Shown here piece after piece: positions 1 through 12,005 of a stretch of 64,000 nt of DNA. How positions within the stretch are numbered: position 1 is the stretch's first letter; each line of letters opens with the position of its first letter. The position numbers and the translations under genes are program-made. Origin of the DNA: Rosa chinensis (taxonomy: Eukaryota > Streptophyta > Magnoliopsida > Rosales > Rosaceae); the NCBI RefSeq assembly GCF_002994745.2, contig NC_037090.1, positions 39,985,001-40,049,000 on the forward strand. The letters are read 5' to 3'. A model generated the notes under the pieces. The model did no database searches. It was not told where the DNA came from and was given only the letters and a program-made list of their open reading frames with translations.

Positions 1-620
1 CATGGTTGTGACATGTTTGTTCCTAAAAGAAAAAGAAAAGGATTTTGTTGTTGGAGTTAATCATTGTGTTGATTGTCTTTGAGTCAGAAATGCGTTTGTC
101 ACGCCCCTGATTTTTAACACAATTAAAAAATCGATATATAACCCCATAATTATACATGCGTGAACGTTCAGCCATCAATACCAAATACCTGGAAAACTTT
201 TTCCCTTTATACAATATACATGTTGATACCTGGAAAACTTTTTCCCTTTCAACAACAAGATAAAGCGTAAAAGCTCCTCAGAGTTTACTACAAAGCGGAA
301 GTCATAACAATGGCACTGCAAATCAAATTGCTTCCTACCATTTCTGCTGCCAACAAGATACCTCAGCTTCAGCCACGATTTCCATGACCTGCAAGATTAA
401 CCCCTACACCGTTTGAATAGTGCACCGGGTTGTCACACAACAAACCCGGTAAGCTTTTGCAAGCCCGTATGAGTAACTCAAAACAACTCACACCAATTCA
501 CGGGATGAAAGCCCGCACAACTCACGCCAAACACGAGGAAAACCTTTCAACTCGAGAATAAGGAAAACATACCATGTTTTCCCAAAACAGTACATTCTTT
601 TCCCAAAAGAAACAATAAAG

Positions 621-870
621 GTCACACCGTGACCAAATCATATAAATTGAAACTCTGACAATTAAATATGATAAACAAGTCCTCCTAGGACATTTAAAAG
701 AAAGAATCCCCGAAACTCCCTTTTAAAACACGTACTCAAATCAACACAAGTCACCCCGTGACAAAATCATAATAATTGAAACTCTGACAATTAAATATGA
801 TACACAAGTCCTCCAAGGACATTTAAAAGAAAGAATCCCCGAAACTCTCTTTTAAAAACACATACTCATG
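621..870. repeat. 129-bp tandem duplication inside the solo LTR
   Basis: The unit beginning GTCACACCGTGAC at 621 recurs at 750 as GTCACCCCGTGAC. The rest of the unit, including the stretch with AAAGAAAGAATCCCCGAAAC, is repeated almost unchanged. Confidence 0.8.
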
Positions 871-964
871 AGCATCAGATAGCTCCCCGCTGCCCCCTAT
901 GATGTACCAACAACAAATCAGTCCAACCTAGACACACAACACAACAACACAGATTCACCACGAA

Positions 965-1175
965 GCCACTAATACATGAATACATATGTATATATATATA
1001 TATATATATATCCCATAATATATATATGTACACACATAGTCATTCACTCAGAAATGCCACCAATACATGAATACATATGCATATATATATATATATATAT
1101 ATATATCTCATAATATATATATATATATGTACACACATAATCATTCACTCAGAAATGCCACCAATACATGAATAC

Positions 1176-1212
<37 letters not shown>

Positions 1213-1255
1213 ATAATATATATATGTACACACATAATCATTTGCTCAGAAATGC
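965..1255. repeat. Triplicated unit with TA microsatellites
   Basis: Three units of about 90-100 bp each contain ATGAATACATATG, a (TA)n run, ATATATGTACACACATA and TCATT(C/T)(A/G)CTCAGAAATGCCA. Related LTRs at 9190 and 62535 carry a single unit, so amplification happened in this copy or its lineage. Confidence 0.75.
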
Positions 1256-3585
1256 CACTAATATCATCTATAGTCACAGTTGATTCCATAACTCAAAGAC
1301 AACATGGTAACTAGGCTCATAACACAGATAAATCATAGGTCACCATCTGCAACCTATCACCGTCTGTGACTCTTGGTTTTCATACCCCGTCTGGTCTTAG
1401 AACCAACCGTTGGTCACCATCTGCGACCCATGCTTTTCAGACCCCGTCTGGTCTCAAGTCAAAGTTAAGTAAGTCACACCTGACCTAAAAACGTTACGAC
1501 CATCTAGTTCCGGCTTTCCCCATCCATGCTCACCATCTGCGACCCTTGGTACAAGGACCAATACATTTAAAATGAGTCACGCTTGACTCCAAAATGTAAC
1601 ATCAAACTCAATACTTTTCAAACAATAGAAAACATCTTTTTCCACAACATTGTTTCTATGAAAAGTCCCATTCAACAATAATATGAACCCATCATGCATA
1701 TTATTCATCACACATTCACACATCATCCACAAGAATATATATATTTCACGTAAATATATACATACGTAGTCATTCGCTCAGGAATGCCTACTAATACCAA
1801 CTATAGTTTGCAGTTAAATAATTAACGCCAAAACAATAATGGTAATTCCGTTCATAATGAACCTTGTGAGATTACTCACCTCGAAACTCCTGCTGCGTCT
1901 TCAATACAGAACAAGGCAGCCACACCACAAAACAACCGTTCAAGGATACCTGGTCAAGTACCTAATCACAATCAGTTTCCACTTAGTAACAATTCATAAA
2001 CGATTTAAGTCTGAAACCCCTGTTTTAAACTAAAATCCCCAAAGTGACGCCAATTGAGGTGAAACCACATCCGAGACCAGCCAATGTCTCTAGAATACAT
2101 CTACGATCGATATGCCAAAACCACAAGTCTATCGGATAGTCGGATCCTCACGGATCGAAACATCGAACGGTCCGAAACCGTAAAAACCCTAACATGCTCA
2201 TACGATCTCCAAAAATTACAAACAATATATCGAAATGCTCGTATCGACGAGTAGATCGAACTCAGGAATAGAAACCATCCCTGAGATGGCCGGAAACCGC
2301 CGGAAAACACCACCACAGTGGCGGCACCGCCGCCGGACCAAAGTCGGAATTTGACAAAACTCCCAACACCAAAGTTCTTCATCTCAACTCCAATTTAAAC
2401 TTTCATAACTACACCAAAGTCCAAATATGAACCAATCGATCGAATTTTACCTTAGAACAAAACAGCTCGATTGAAACCCTAGAATTTCAATTCCAAAATT
2501 CGACCTCCACGAGTTGAATCGATGCAAGCCACCTTGTGGGAAGCATCAACGTCCTCCAAGCTCCAAAAGCCCTCAAGAATCACCGGCAAAGGTGGCCGGA
2601 ATCGGAAGTTCCGATCAAGGCGTCTTCATCCCTGAAGCGACCACTTCCAGTCGATGTAGCTCCCTCCACAGCTCGAATCTCTCTTCAATCCTTCCACAGA
2701 CCTCAAGAGGGGATTGAGGCGAGCAAAACCCACTTTTGAATAAAAGAAAACGGTGGCCGGAGGAACAAGAACGACTCCGGCAAAGTGGAGGCTGCGCGCG
2801 GGCTCGGGAGAGAGCTGGGTTTCCGTTTTTGGAAATCTGGCCTTCTTTGCAATTTCCGGAAAATTTCGTCCTTTTATACCAAAATGGAAAGTTTTTCCGA
2901 AGCCCATAACTTCATCATACGAACTCCGATTCTCGCGGTCCGCATGTCCACGAACTCGTATCGACGCGCTCTACAACTTTCGTGAAGGAAGTTTTCGGAG
3001 AATCTCAACGATTAAAAACTCAACCCTTGCGCCCCTCCTAAATGACGCTTTTTGAATAATTATTCACCCGAAACACTTCCGCTCCATCCACGAGCCACGA
3101 AACCGTCCGATACACACGATTTAAGTTCCGGAAAATCCTCGAAAAATAAATACGAATTTCCGGGGCATCACAGCGTCCTTGAGGTTATTTAGGTCTAATC
3201 ACATGAGCTTGCAAAAGCTTACCGGGTTTGTTGTTTCAACCCGGTGCACTATTCCATGGTGTTTGAGTTATTGTGTTGGTTGGAGTAACAGTCATCGAAG
3301 CTGAGGTTTGGTTGCTATTGTAGATTGGACGATGAAGTGTACATTAGTTTTATTCATCCGCTGTGTAGTGAATGTGTTTACTTATTGAATTGTCATTCAG
3401 TTTAATTTGTAAACTCTCTGTAGATTAATATGTGACTCTAAAGAACGAGTTCATATTGATGTTGATGAGCTCAGTTTGTTTTATTGCTTAATTTTGTGTG
3501 AAGAATTTTCTAAGTGTTTTCTTATGCTTGTTATGTTATCCTGTTTTAGATTCGAATTTCTTTATTCGAAATTCGGGGTGTGACA

Positions 3586-3606
3586 ATTTGGTAGCAGAGT
3601 GTAAGG
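3586..3606 (+). other. Primer binding site of element G
   Basis: Directly after the 5' LTR comes TTTGGTAGCAGAGTG. This resembles the plant retroelement primer site TGGTATCAGAGC, which is complementary to initiator tRNA-Met, with mismatches. Confidence 0.65.
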
Positions 3607-3978
3607 TACATATTTGGTGATAGTCAGTACTACTCGAGTGATGGCATGTCTGTAGCGAATCCCCATCCTATACTCTTCGGTGTTGATATCGTCATTGGGT
3701 TTGTGAGAGTGTTAAGTATCGTCTATAGAACGTTAAGTCGTCAGAGCGTAGGTCGGCTCTGTAGGTGAAGTGTTGGAGCTTTGTGTAGCTTCTTGAGTTG
3801 TAGTCTTTTGAGGAATGGGAACCTCTAGATTGAACTCTTGTTAGACTTAAGGGATTTCTTTATAGAAGTGTGTCCTCCTTGTGTTATTATCTTGGTTAAT
3901 ACAGTTCTTGTATATGACTTATTCATGTGTTTAGGTTTTATACAAGTGTTAACCAAGTGTGGGTATGCTTCTTAGGTG

Positions 3979-4980
3979 ATGTATCCTCAGAGAGGTAGGG
4001 CTAGGGGTAGCGGCATGGTTACCTCTCAGGAGGGGTTCTATCTTGAGAAAGAGGTGGTGCAACCTGTTCCATCCATTGTTGAGACAGTCGATGCTACTCA
4101 CCTAACTAGGCTGACTAGGAAGGTCACTAAACTAGGGGCAGTGGCATTTTAGGGTGGTACAGATTACTTGTTGGCCTATCAATGGATCGAGAACATGGAG
4201 ACCTACTATGATATGGTCATCTATACTGACATGGAGAAGAAGATTACAGCTACGTTCCTGCTCCAGGGTGAGGCAGGACGGTGGTGGGATTTTATGCCAA
4301 AGACTAGGAACATATCGACCATGACTTGGGAGAGTTTTGTGGAACTCTTTCGGGACATGTACCTTCCCGCTTCTGGGAGGGAGAAATTGGGGGTTTACTT
4401 CATTTCTCTCGTCCAGGGGACTATGAGTGTCAAGGACTATGAGGCCCAGTTCTCACAGTTATACCGGTTTGTTAGGCCGATGGATCCAGTGTCTTTGGCT
4501 CGAAAGTTCCAACGGGGACTGAACCTGGTGATCAGAGATAGGGTGACTCCTTTCCAGTTGCCTACTGTGGCACTTATCTTTGCTAGTGCTCTTGGATTTG
4601 AGTAGGAACTTCTAACATCTCGAGGGGAGATGACTACTATGGGAGATTCCCGAGGAAGGAGAAAGGCAGTTGCGGAGAGCAGCAGTATGCTAGGTACTCA
4701 GGTTGGGTCCTGGAAGAGATAGCGGACTCATCATCAGGCTCCAGCTAGAGTGGCAGCTACACCTGTTAGGGCTGCACCTATCAGGCAGGTAGCACCAGTC
4801 GCACCTCCGAGATGTTACAACTGCGGCGAGATAGGCCATGATTTAAGAGCGTGCACGAAGCTGAGAAGCAGGGCATGCTTTAGATGTGGACTGGCAGGGC
4901 ATTTCGCTAGAGAGTGTACCTAACCTCAGGATAGTGGGCAGGGGACCCAGTAGAAACAGCCGCCTCCTGGGACGGACTAG
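3979..4980 (+). pseudogene. gag remnant of element G with two CCHC zinc knuckles
   Basis: Gag forms the particle and packages the RNA of an LTR retrotransposon. The frame opens at ATG 3979 (MYPQRGRARG, arginine and glycine rich). A retrotransposon gag capsid-type region follows at about 4168-4605, with WIENMETYYD, LQGEAGRWWDF and YEAQFSQLYRFV. Near 4813-4920 are two zinc knuckles in the same frame, CYNCGEIGHDLRAC and CFRCGLAGHFAREC. In-frame stops interrupt it at 4150, 4603, about 4720 and 4921, so no full protein can be made. No protease or polymerase follows. The motif order is secure. The clade within Ty3/gypsy is not, although the PBS and LTR ends suit Tekay/Del-like chromoviruses. Confidence 0.8.
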
Positions 4981-5927
4981 TGTGTTTGCTATTAGTTAGC
5001 AGAGTTCAGAGTGTGGTTATGTGTGCTGGTTACGTGATACATCTTTCAGTGTGTGGTAGTGGAGATTCTCCACCACTTTGATTGTGTGTACAATGTCATG
5101 TGTGGATTTGGTGTTGCTTTTGTGTTGGCTGGTCGAGGCTCAACCTTAGTGTGATTTTGTGTTATGAAGTAGTAGGACAATTATTAAGTGGTGATGCTTG
5201 CTCTGTTATCATGAATGAGTTTCTGTATGATTTTGATGCATGTAGAACTTGTTGTGATTGTGTGAAATAATGATTGTAAAAGAATGTTGTATTATTGATT
5301 TGAGTGAATGGTAGGTTTCTTTTCCAAGTTCTCGTAGTGTTAGAGTTACATTATCGTATTATTGATTTGAGTGAATGGCAAGTTTCTTTTCTAAGTTCTC
5401 ATAGTGCTAGAGTTACATTATCAACGATGTGTTATATATACGTTGTGATAACAGGGTTCTGAACTCTTGAGTAGTCTGCGTTTAGTGTAGTAGTTTCAGA
5501 GTCGTTGATGGGTTATGTGCGGGGATGGAATTCAGGAGATGGTTGCGTTACCACCAAGTGTTGTGGTGAGGATGACTAGTGTGGTGATAGTAGGTAGGGT
5601 GTTGATATTATTTGTGGGTCTAGGCAAAATGTTTCCATGTGTTCATGCCGAGAAAGTATACCCGTGATGAGTCTCTTGTGATTGATCAAGATACATTCGA
5701 GGTGAATGCGGATGTAAACTTTGTTGTCGAACCTGTTCGTATCTAAATAGGTTGACAAAGTGACCTTGAAGGAAGTGAGTGACTTGGTTAAGGTTTTGTG
5801 AGGACGCCGCGACAGTGGTGATGCATCGCTAGAGTACGAGTGAGTTATGAGAACAAGGTATCCGCATCTTTTGGTGGACTGTAGTACGCTTAAATTTCAG
5901 GACAAAATTTCTTTAAAGAAGATAGAA
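4981..5927 (+). other. Non-coding internal region of G, up to the polypurine tract
   Basis: No pol motif is seen in any frame. It contains a local duplication (TATTGATTTGAGTGAATGG at about 5291 and 5359). The end, with AGGACAAAATTTC and a purine-rich stretch AAAGAAGATAGAA just before TGTAATACCCC, looks like the polypurine tract region of plant gypsy elements. Confidence 0.6.
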
Positions 5928-7118
5928 TGTAATACCCCAAAATTTCGTTATTAATTTCTTTGAATTAATAATGTGTTCATTAGTGGAATTTCATGGTTCG
6001 AGGGTGGAGCGGAAATTATTTCGAACAATTATTCGCTCGAAATGTTTCAATTCAAGAGTTGATTTTTTATATGTTAAGATTTTGTGAAAACTTCCTTCAC
6101 GAAAGTCATAGAGCGCGTCGATATGAGTTCGTGCATCTGTGGAACGCAAAAATTGGAGTTTGGATGAAGAAGTTATGGCGTTCGGGAAAAATTTCCATTT
6201 TTGATAAAAGGACAAAAGTTTTCAGAAATTGCAAAAAGACCCAGATTTCCATTTTTGGAAACCGACCCTATTCTCTCCCTCGATTGGAAATCGCTCGATC
6301 CCTTTGATTGACGATATCTTAGTCGTTCAGCCACGACATGAGGCACCCAGGGGCTGCACAGCTTTGTCTCATCCTTCTCTACCTGAAGGTGGAAGCTTTT
6401 TGGGCATTCACGGTGGTTTTGATTGTGGTTGGAGAAAACCCTATTTGAAATCTTATTTGAGTCAACGGCTAGTTCTCCCGATTTTGGCCGCCATAGCTCG
6501 AGTATCTTAGCCCATTGAACTCACCTCAAGCTTTTGATCATGCTCCCAAAAAATCACGGCCAGAGGTGAAAGTTGGACGAAGAACGAAGCTTGCCTGGAA
6601 CTGGGAATTTTCCGACTACCCTCTACTGTTTTCAATAAATTTCGAACCTTCCACTTTGTTTTTGACTTCATGCTAGATAGGAAAACTGTTTGTCTTGTTG
6701 AGACGAAGAGATACATATAGGTTTCACTGCCATTAACTGTGATTGATTGGGGCGGCGCCGCCGTCTGTGGCGGTGGTTTTCGGTAACTTCCGGCCACCCC
6801 AGGGATAGTTTTTGTCCCTCTTTTCAATCTACACATCGATACAAACGTGTGATGTACAATACATAATTTTTGGAAATCGTATGAGCAAGTTATGATTTTT
6901 AGGGTTTTAGTGTGTTCGATTCTTTTCAGTTTTCAATCCGTGAGGATCCGGCCGTCCGATCGATTTGTAGTTTTGATATATTGATCGTATAAGTATTCCG
7001 GAGACCTCGGGTGGTCTTAGATGAAGTTTCGCCTCGATTGGCATTACTTTCGGGATTTTAGTGCAAATGGGGGTTCGAACTTTAATCGTTTTCGATTCGT
7101 GTACTAAGTTAAGATCGT

Positions 7119-8868
7119 TGATAGGAGCACAATGTGCGACGATATTAATGAGTATGTGCTCCATTTTAGCCTTGTTTCTCCCTTAAGTTTCGTGTTTTGA
7201 GTCATCGAGTCATTTTAAGAGTCTTGTGGAGTGTTTGGCGTGAAATAGGCAGAAAACGCAAAATTCATGAAGAATCCTAGCGGGATCAGGATTCCTCACC
7301 GTCATGCTAATCTGTGGGCCTTAAGAGAGAATTTATGGGTGTATTTTTCTGAAATTAAATTGTTTAGTTTCTTTTATTTTCTCTAAAAGAATTTAATTTT
7401 GTGCCCTTTATTAAATCAGGTTGACCAAGCAATGAAGAAGGGAAATAAAGGAGAAAGACGTTTTCAGTTGGGGAATAAAGGAGAAAGACGTTTTCAGTTG
7501 AGGAATAAAAGAAAATGATGTTTCAACTGAAAAATAAATAAAGGAGAAAAGACGTTTCAGCTGGAAGATAAATAAGAGAAAGACGTTTTCAGTTGAGGAA
7601 TAAAAGAGAAAGACGTTTCAGCTTGGAAATTAAAAGAATTGCCCCATTATGAGAGGAGCTAAGGCCATAAAGGAGACGTTTCAGTTGGGAAAGCCAACCA
7701 ATGCTCCCCTATAAATAGACAACGTCCAGAACATAATTGGCATCACTTCCCAGCCAAGATCACTTCCCAGCCAAGATAATTCATTGCCTATCACTTCCTG
7801 GCCAAAAACCATTCCAAGACTCTGCCCAATTCACTCCTTAAACTTCCATCACCTACAAGACCGTGACACCATCCATCCATCAATCTACAAAGCTCTTAGG
7901 CGCTGAGTCAAGGACGCTCCACCACCATAGCAGAGACGAGTTTATCACCGTGTTGCTAAGCCGCTGAGGAAAGCTTCAAAGTGTAACTATGACTCTACTT
8001 ACAATTTTTATTTCGGTTTTGTGCCTTTCAATTTGCAAGTTGTGTAATTGGAGACACGGAATTTTCAGAATATTTTTATTAATATTTTTGAGATTTTCAG
8101 TTTATTATTGAGTTAATTTTGCGAATTCTTTTATGATGCATGTTACAATCTTGTGCCCTTTTACGTGTTTAGGTAATTTTCAGAGTTAGGTTCATAAGTT
8201 TGCATGCTAGAATAACGGTGAGAGTTCTTGTGTGTTTGCTTAATTTGCCAAGAGTAATTGTTATTTGTTAAGACGCTGAGTTAAACAAGTAGTAATTAGT
8301 TCTAATGGGTGGTAAAAATCATGCTTTAATGATTAAATGATTCTGGAAATTACATGTTAAATTCTATGTGTAATGGTTAATTTGCACGTGTGAGTTGATT
8401 CGAGGGTTAGATAATACTACTAGTTAAGAGAATTACGCTGAGTGTTTTCGAAAATTAGTAGTATTAGGCTTGGTAAGGACTTTTCCGATCCAATCCTACA
8501 TTAGAACGAATCAGATAAGTGGATTGATCCGCTGAGGCTTTTCATTTGAGCTCTTATCTAGGCATTAAAGATGGGCACATTTTTGTAGCATGTTGAAATG
8601 AATTTTCTGTTTTTACACTTAGTAATTTCCGAGTGGTATTGGTCTAGGTTAGGGAAGTCGATCATTGTATATAGTTTTATTTGTTTTGTTTTTATTTTAA
8701 GTAGATTAGGAACCAAATTTCAAAACCCCCCATTTTATTCTTTTATTTGTTAATTGACCTTTTTGTGTAGGTGTACCCTACAATCCCCGGACTGAACGAT
8801 CCCTGCTTATCCTATACTAACAACTACATTTTGCAGGGTTAAATTGTGAGGCTATTTCAGCCGCATCA
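7119..8868 (+). mobile_element. Solo LTR (family TGATAGGAGC...GCCGCATCA) nested in the 3' LTR of G
   Basis: It begins TGATAGGAGCA, ends AGCCGCATCA and is flanked by a perfect 5-bp TSD ATCGT (7114-7118 and 8869-8873). It has no internal coding sequence. A second copy of the same family sits in reverse at 53832-55538. The stretch 7430-7690 is a run of short repeats around AGACGTTTCAG(T/C)TG, just upstream of the TATA box. Confidence 0.9.
7710..7717 (+). promoter_or_regulatory. TATA box of the solo LTR
   Basis: TATAAATA preceded by CCCC and followed by GACAACG, inside the LTR at the place expected for the U3/R boundary. The sister copy at 53832-55538 reads TGTAAATA here, so its promoter is probably weaker. 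Confidence 0.6.
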
Positions 8869-10326
8869 ATCGTATTGTACTTAGGTGATTGACGAAAGTA
8901 TTCGATACCTTATCTGTTGTAAGAGAAGACGCAGTAGGATTTAGAGGTGAGTAAATCTGAAGCGGTTCATTTACGAACAAATTTAATTATTCTTCAGAAT
9001 TATGTGATAAATTGTAAATCATTTTCGGAAATGAAATTTTTTTTTAAATGATATGAACTCAATCAACTACGGTTTAGATGACTGAGGTTCACAGGTATAG
9101 AAAATGGATTTTAAGTATAAAAATGAGTTTCTCGATGTTTTTGTGATTGTGAACTATAGTTGGTATTAGTGACATTCCTGTATGGATGACCATATATATA
9201 TATATATATATTTACTTGAAATATATATGTTGATGGCGTGACATTGTGATATGAGTGAATTGTGATTTATTCAGAATATCGTTTTGAACTGTTACTTATT
9301 GTGTTGAATGAGTAGTCGAATTCGGTAATGTTTTGAGTCACGTGGGAGTTTAAATGTTTTCGAATCTACGGGTCCGGGTCACAAGTAGTGACAGAGGCAA
9401 TTATTATTGTAGGTTGAATTTTGATCGAGATGACAGGCTACGATTCAGTTAGAATCTAGTCTGTCTGTCATTGTATTGCATGAGAATAACACAGGGGTTA
9501 CTTGAGGCCTTGGAATACACATTTTTAAAGAGAGTTCGTGTGTGGTCTTTCTTTTATCGTCCATTGAGGGACTCGAGTTTCTTATTTAGTATGGAGTTGT
9601 TTTTGGATTGTTTTAAGTACTCGTGAGTTGTTTAACTTCTTTATTTATTTCCTTTTCATTCTAATTGTTTGATTTTAATTGTAATCTCCTGAACTAAACT
9701 ATACGCAGGGATTACTGTGGTTTTGGTTTTTACATTGTTGGTGATTTCCTGAACTAAATTTCTATGCATGGATTACTGGTTTTCATTTAGGATGATTTGA
9801 ATTGTCACAGTTGTGACATGTGTGTTCCTAAAAGAAAAAGAAAAAGGATTTTGTTGTTGGAGTTAGTCATTATGTTGATTGTTGTCTTTGAGTTAGAAAT
9901 GCGTCCTTGAGGTTATCTAGGTTTACTCACACAAGCTTGCAAAAGCTTATTGGGTTTGTTATTTCAACCTGGTGCACTATTCCATGGTGTAGGGGTTATT
10001 GTGCAGGTTGGAGTAACAGTCATCGAAACTGAGGTTTGGTTGCTATTGTAGCTTGGATGATGAATTGTACGTTAGTTTTATTCATCCACTGTGTAGTGAG
10101 TGTGTTTACTTATTGAATTGTCATTCAGTTTAATTTGTAAACTCTCTGTAGATTAATATGTGACTCTAAAGAACGAGTTCGTATTGATGTTGGTGAGCTC
10201 AGTTTGTTTTATTGCTTAATTTTGCATGAAGAATTTTCTAAGTGTTCTCTTGTGCTTGTTAAGTTATTGCGTTTCGCATTCAAATTTCTTTATTCGAAAT
10301 TCGGGGTGTAACACTATCCATGTTAC

Positions 10327-10690
10327 TTGAGCGCTTGTAAGTGCTCCTTCCACAATCGGTCAATATTGTTGAAAACTAAGAACCATTCAGTGTGCTTCAT
10401 CAAGCCCCGTGCTTGGCTCTCGTTGATAGTCTGATGCACAGAAGAAATATATTATCAAGCATACTTTGTAGACCAGTCGTTGCAAAATACAACAGTCACT
10501 ATCACAGGCATATCACTTTAAATGAGCTGACATCTAATAGTACCAAATTATCTTAAAAACTTATCATACTAACGCTTTTTTGGAAATATGCTTGACGACC
10601 TTGAAGATAGAGGCAATCCTGCAAGTCTTTATAACTTGAACATTCGCTCCTCCACTCATCCAGTGTCATGTCATTCAATAGGTAACAACA
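10327..10690 (-). pseudogene. Two exon remnants of a plastid SecA (SECA1-like) gene
   Basis: SecA is the ATPase motor that pushes proteins across the thylakoid membrane. On the minus strand, an exon at 10430-10327 translates to include FNNIDRLWKEHLQALK, preceded by ESQARGLMKHTEWF. This matches my knowledge of the C-terminal helical scaffold of plant SECA1 (family pattern NIDRLWKEHLQALKF). It has an AG before 10430 and GT after 10327, leaving a split lysine codon. A second exon, about 10690-10574, reads YLLNDMTLDEWRSECSSYKD and LQGRQAYFQKS, again SecA-like, and ends before GTTAGT. The two exons join in phase. No ATPase exons are visible, the next exon is cut off by element G, and I see no intact copy. 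An expressed gene carrying a large intronic insertion cannot be excluded from this window alone. Confidence 0.6.
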
Positions 10691-10741
10691 TCAAAAGCCA
10701 CAACAATAATTTGTCATATCATTCAATACTAATGCTCTCGT

Positions 10742-11965
10742 GGATTAATTTCAATTTACCCCCCTAAGGTTTGGGGGTGTCATCATTTCACCCCCTCTAC
10801 TTTCAATTTTGAATTTTTACCCCTTGAGCTTTTCAATTTTCCTCAGCAGTGCCCAATCTGTGATGTTCCGTCCAAATTGAATTTTAAATCAGATAATATG
10901 GCCCACTTTGAAGGCTAAAATGGTCATTTTATGACAAAAATAAAAACCAAGACCAAATTCGACCCCCCTCTCTCTCTCCTTGGCCTTTTTAGAGAGAGAA
11001 AGTATGGCGGACCATACGTGAATGACAGTCGTCCACTCCTCCGCGGCTGACGACCACTCTCCGTCCAGGAGAAGGAAGATCTTACCCTCCTCTTCTCTCT
11101 CTTCCCTCTCTCTAACCCCAAAAGCCCATATTCTTTCGCAAAGGCCGGATGACAAAGACCAGTCCACGTCTCTGGCCCATCAACTGAGCCGATCCTAGCC
11201 GAGATCCTATGCATCCACATCAACAATCACACATAAAACTCCTCACTATCTTCCCATTCATGAGTTTACAATTACGGACACCAAATAATCGATTTCCATG
11301 AACTTTAGCCTCCTTTAGCCACCGTAGATTTCAAATCTGGATCGAAAACCACATCGCAATCGCAATCGCAAACTCAACAACAACAGAAGCTCCAAGGCAT
11401 GAGATCCCTTTGGATTAGAGATGAGCTCCTTAGCCACAACTGCTCAACACATAATAGGTTTTTCAGAACAAAAACGATTTGCTGCAGATCTAGTGTTGTA
11501 TACAACGAAATTAAACAAAACAAAAGCATATTTGTACCTGAAACTCTATATCGAAACATGAAGACCACTAGCTGAAGGCGTTGAACTAAAAACATGAGCC
11601 CTCACTTCATCTCGCATTAAGCGGATGGCATCCCACATGGAGTCGAAGTGGCGGTTGCGGCCAAGGAGGTCGACTATGAGGTACCAGCCCTTGGGGGAGT
11701 GCTTGTGGGCCAGGTTGCCCATTAGAAGAACTTGACGGCGGAGAAGGGGTAGTCGTAGGAGAGGTAGAGGACTTCGATGACGACGGCGGGGGTGGGGACG
11801 ATTCCCATGGAGGCAAGGCCGGGGTAGATTTGCTAAGGTGATCGGCAGAATAGGATCTCGCAGATGATCCAGAGTTGCGGAAGTTGGAGGTGGGGAAGTC
11901 GAAGCTGAGGTCCTTGGTGAAGGCGGAGGAGAAGCGGCAAAGGAAGAAGAAGAAGAAGAAGAAGA

Positions 11966-12005
<40 letters not shown>

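Larger units (their letters stand above)
97..3172 (-). mobile_element. Solo LTR (family D/F) inserted in the 5' LTR of G
   Basis: On the plus strand it runs from TGTCACGCCCC to GGGGCATCACA, so on the minus strand it starts TGTGATGCCCC and ends GGGGCGTGACA. The flanks are GCGTT (92-96) and GCGTC (3173-3177). The uninterrupted sister LTR reads GCGTC at about 9904, which shows a 5-bp TSD with one later change. No primer site, coding region or second LTR is inside, so it is a solo LTR left by LTR-LTR recombination. The same family recurs in the interrupted LTR starting at 52274. Minus-strand open frames between 2101 and 2907 are chance frames in LTR sequence. Confidence 0.85.
1..3585 (+). repeat. 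5' LTR of element G, interrupted
   Basis: Bases 1-91 match about 9816-9903 of the 3' LTR, and 3173-3585 match 9901-10313. Between them lies an inserted solo LTR (97-3172) in the opposite orientation. The part of this LTR matching 5928 to about 9815 is before the window. Confidence 0.8.
1..10313 (+). mobile_element. Non-autonomous Ty3/gypsy-type LTR retrotransposon (element G), 5' end outside the window
   Basis: The order 5' LTR, primer site, gag remnant, 3' LTR is visible. The 5' LTR ends at 3585 in GGGGTGTGACA and the 3' LTR runs from TGTAATACCCC at 5928 to GGGGTGTAACA at 10313. The stretch 3173-3585 aligns with 9901-10313 with scattered mismatches, so the two LTRs have diverged and the insertion is not recent. 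The internal region is only about 2.3 kb and holds a dead gag without protease, reverse transcriptase, RNase H or integrase. It must have depended on a partner's enzymes, or it lost pol after insertion. Both LTRs have since received solo LTR insertions. The TSD cannot be checked because the left end lies before base 1. Confidence 0.85.
5928..10313 (+). repeat. 3' LTR of element G
   Basis: Starts TGTAATACCCC and ends GGGGTGTAACA, forming the usual short inverted ends TG...CA. About 4.39 kb, of which 7119-8868 plus one 5-bp TSD is a nested insertion. The outer 3' boundary abuts a SECA1-like exon remnant. Confidence 0.8.

Noticed and set aside
1077..1283. Open frame rich in I and Y
   Set aside because: It is translation of (TA)n microsatellites in the solo LTR.
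2101..3055. Several overlapping 60-100-codon frames on both strands
   Set aside because: They lie inside a solo LTR, are not shared in frame with sister LTRs and have no domain.
10889..11226. Two minus-strand frames near the left TIR of the MULE
   Set aside because: They run through the TIR and a CT-rich stretch; no family features.
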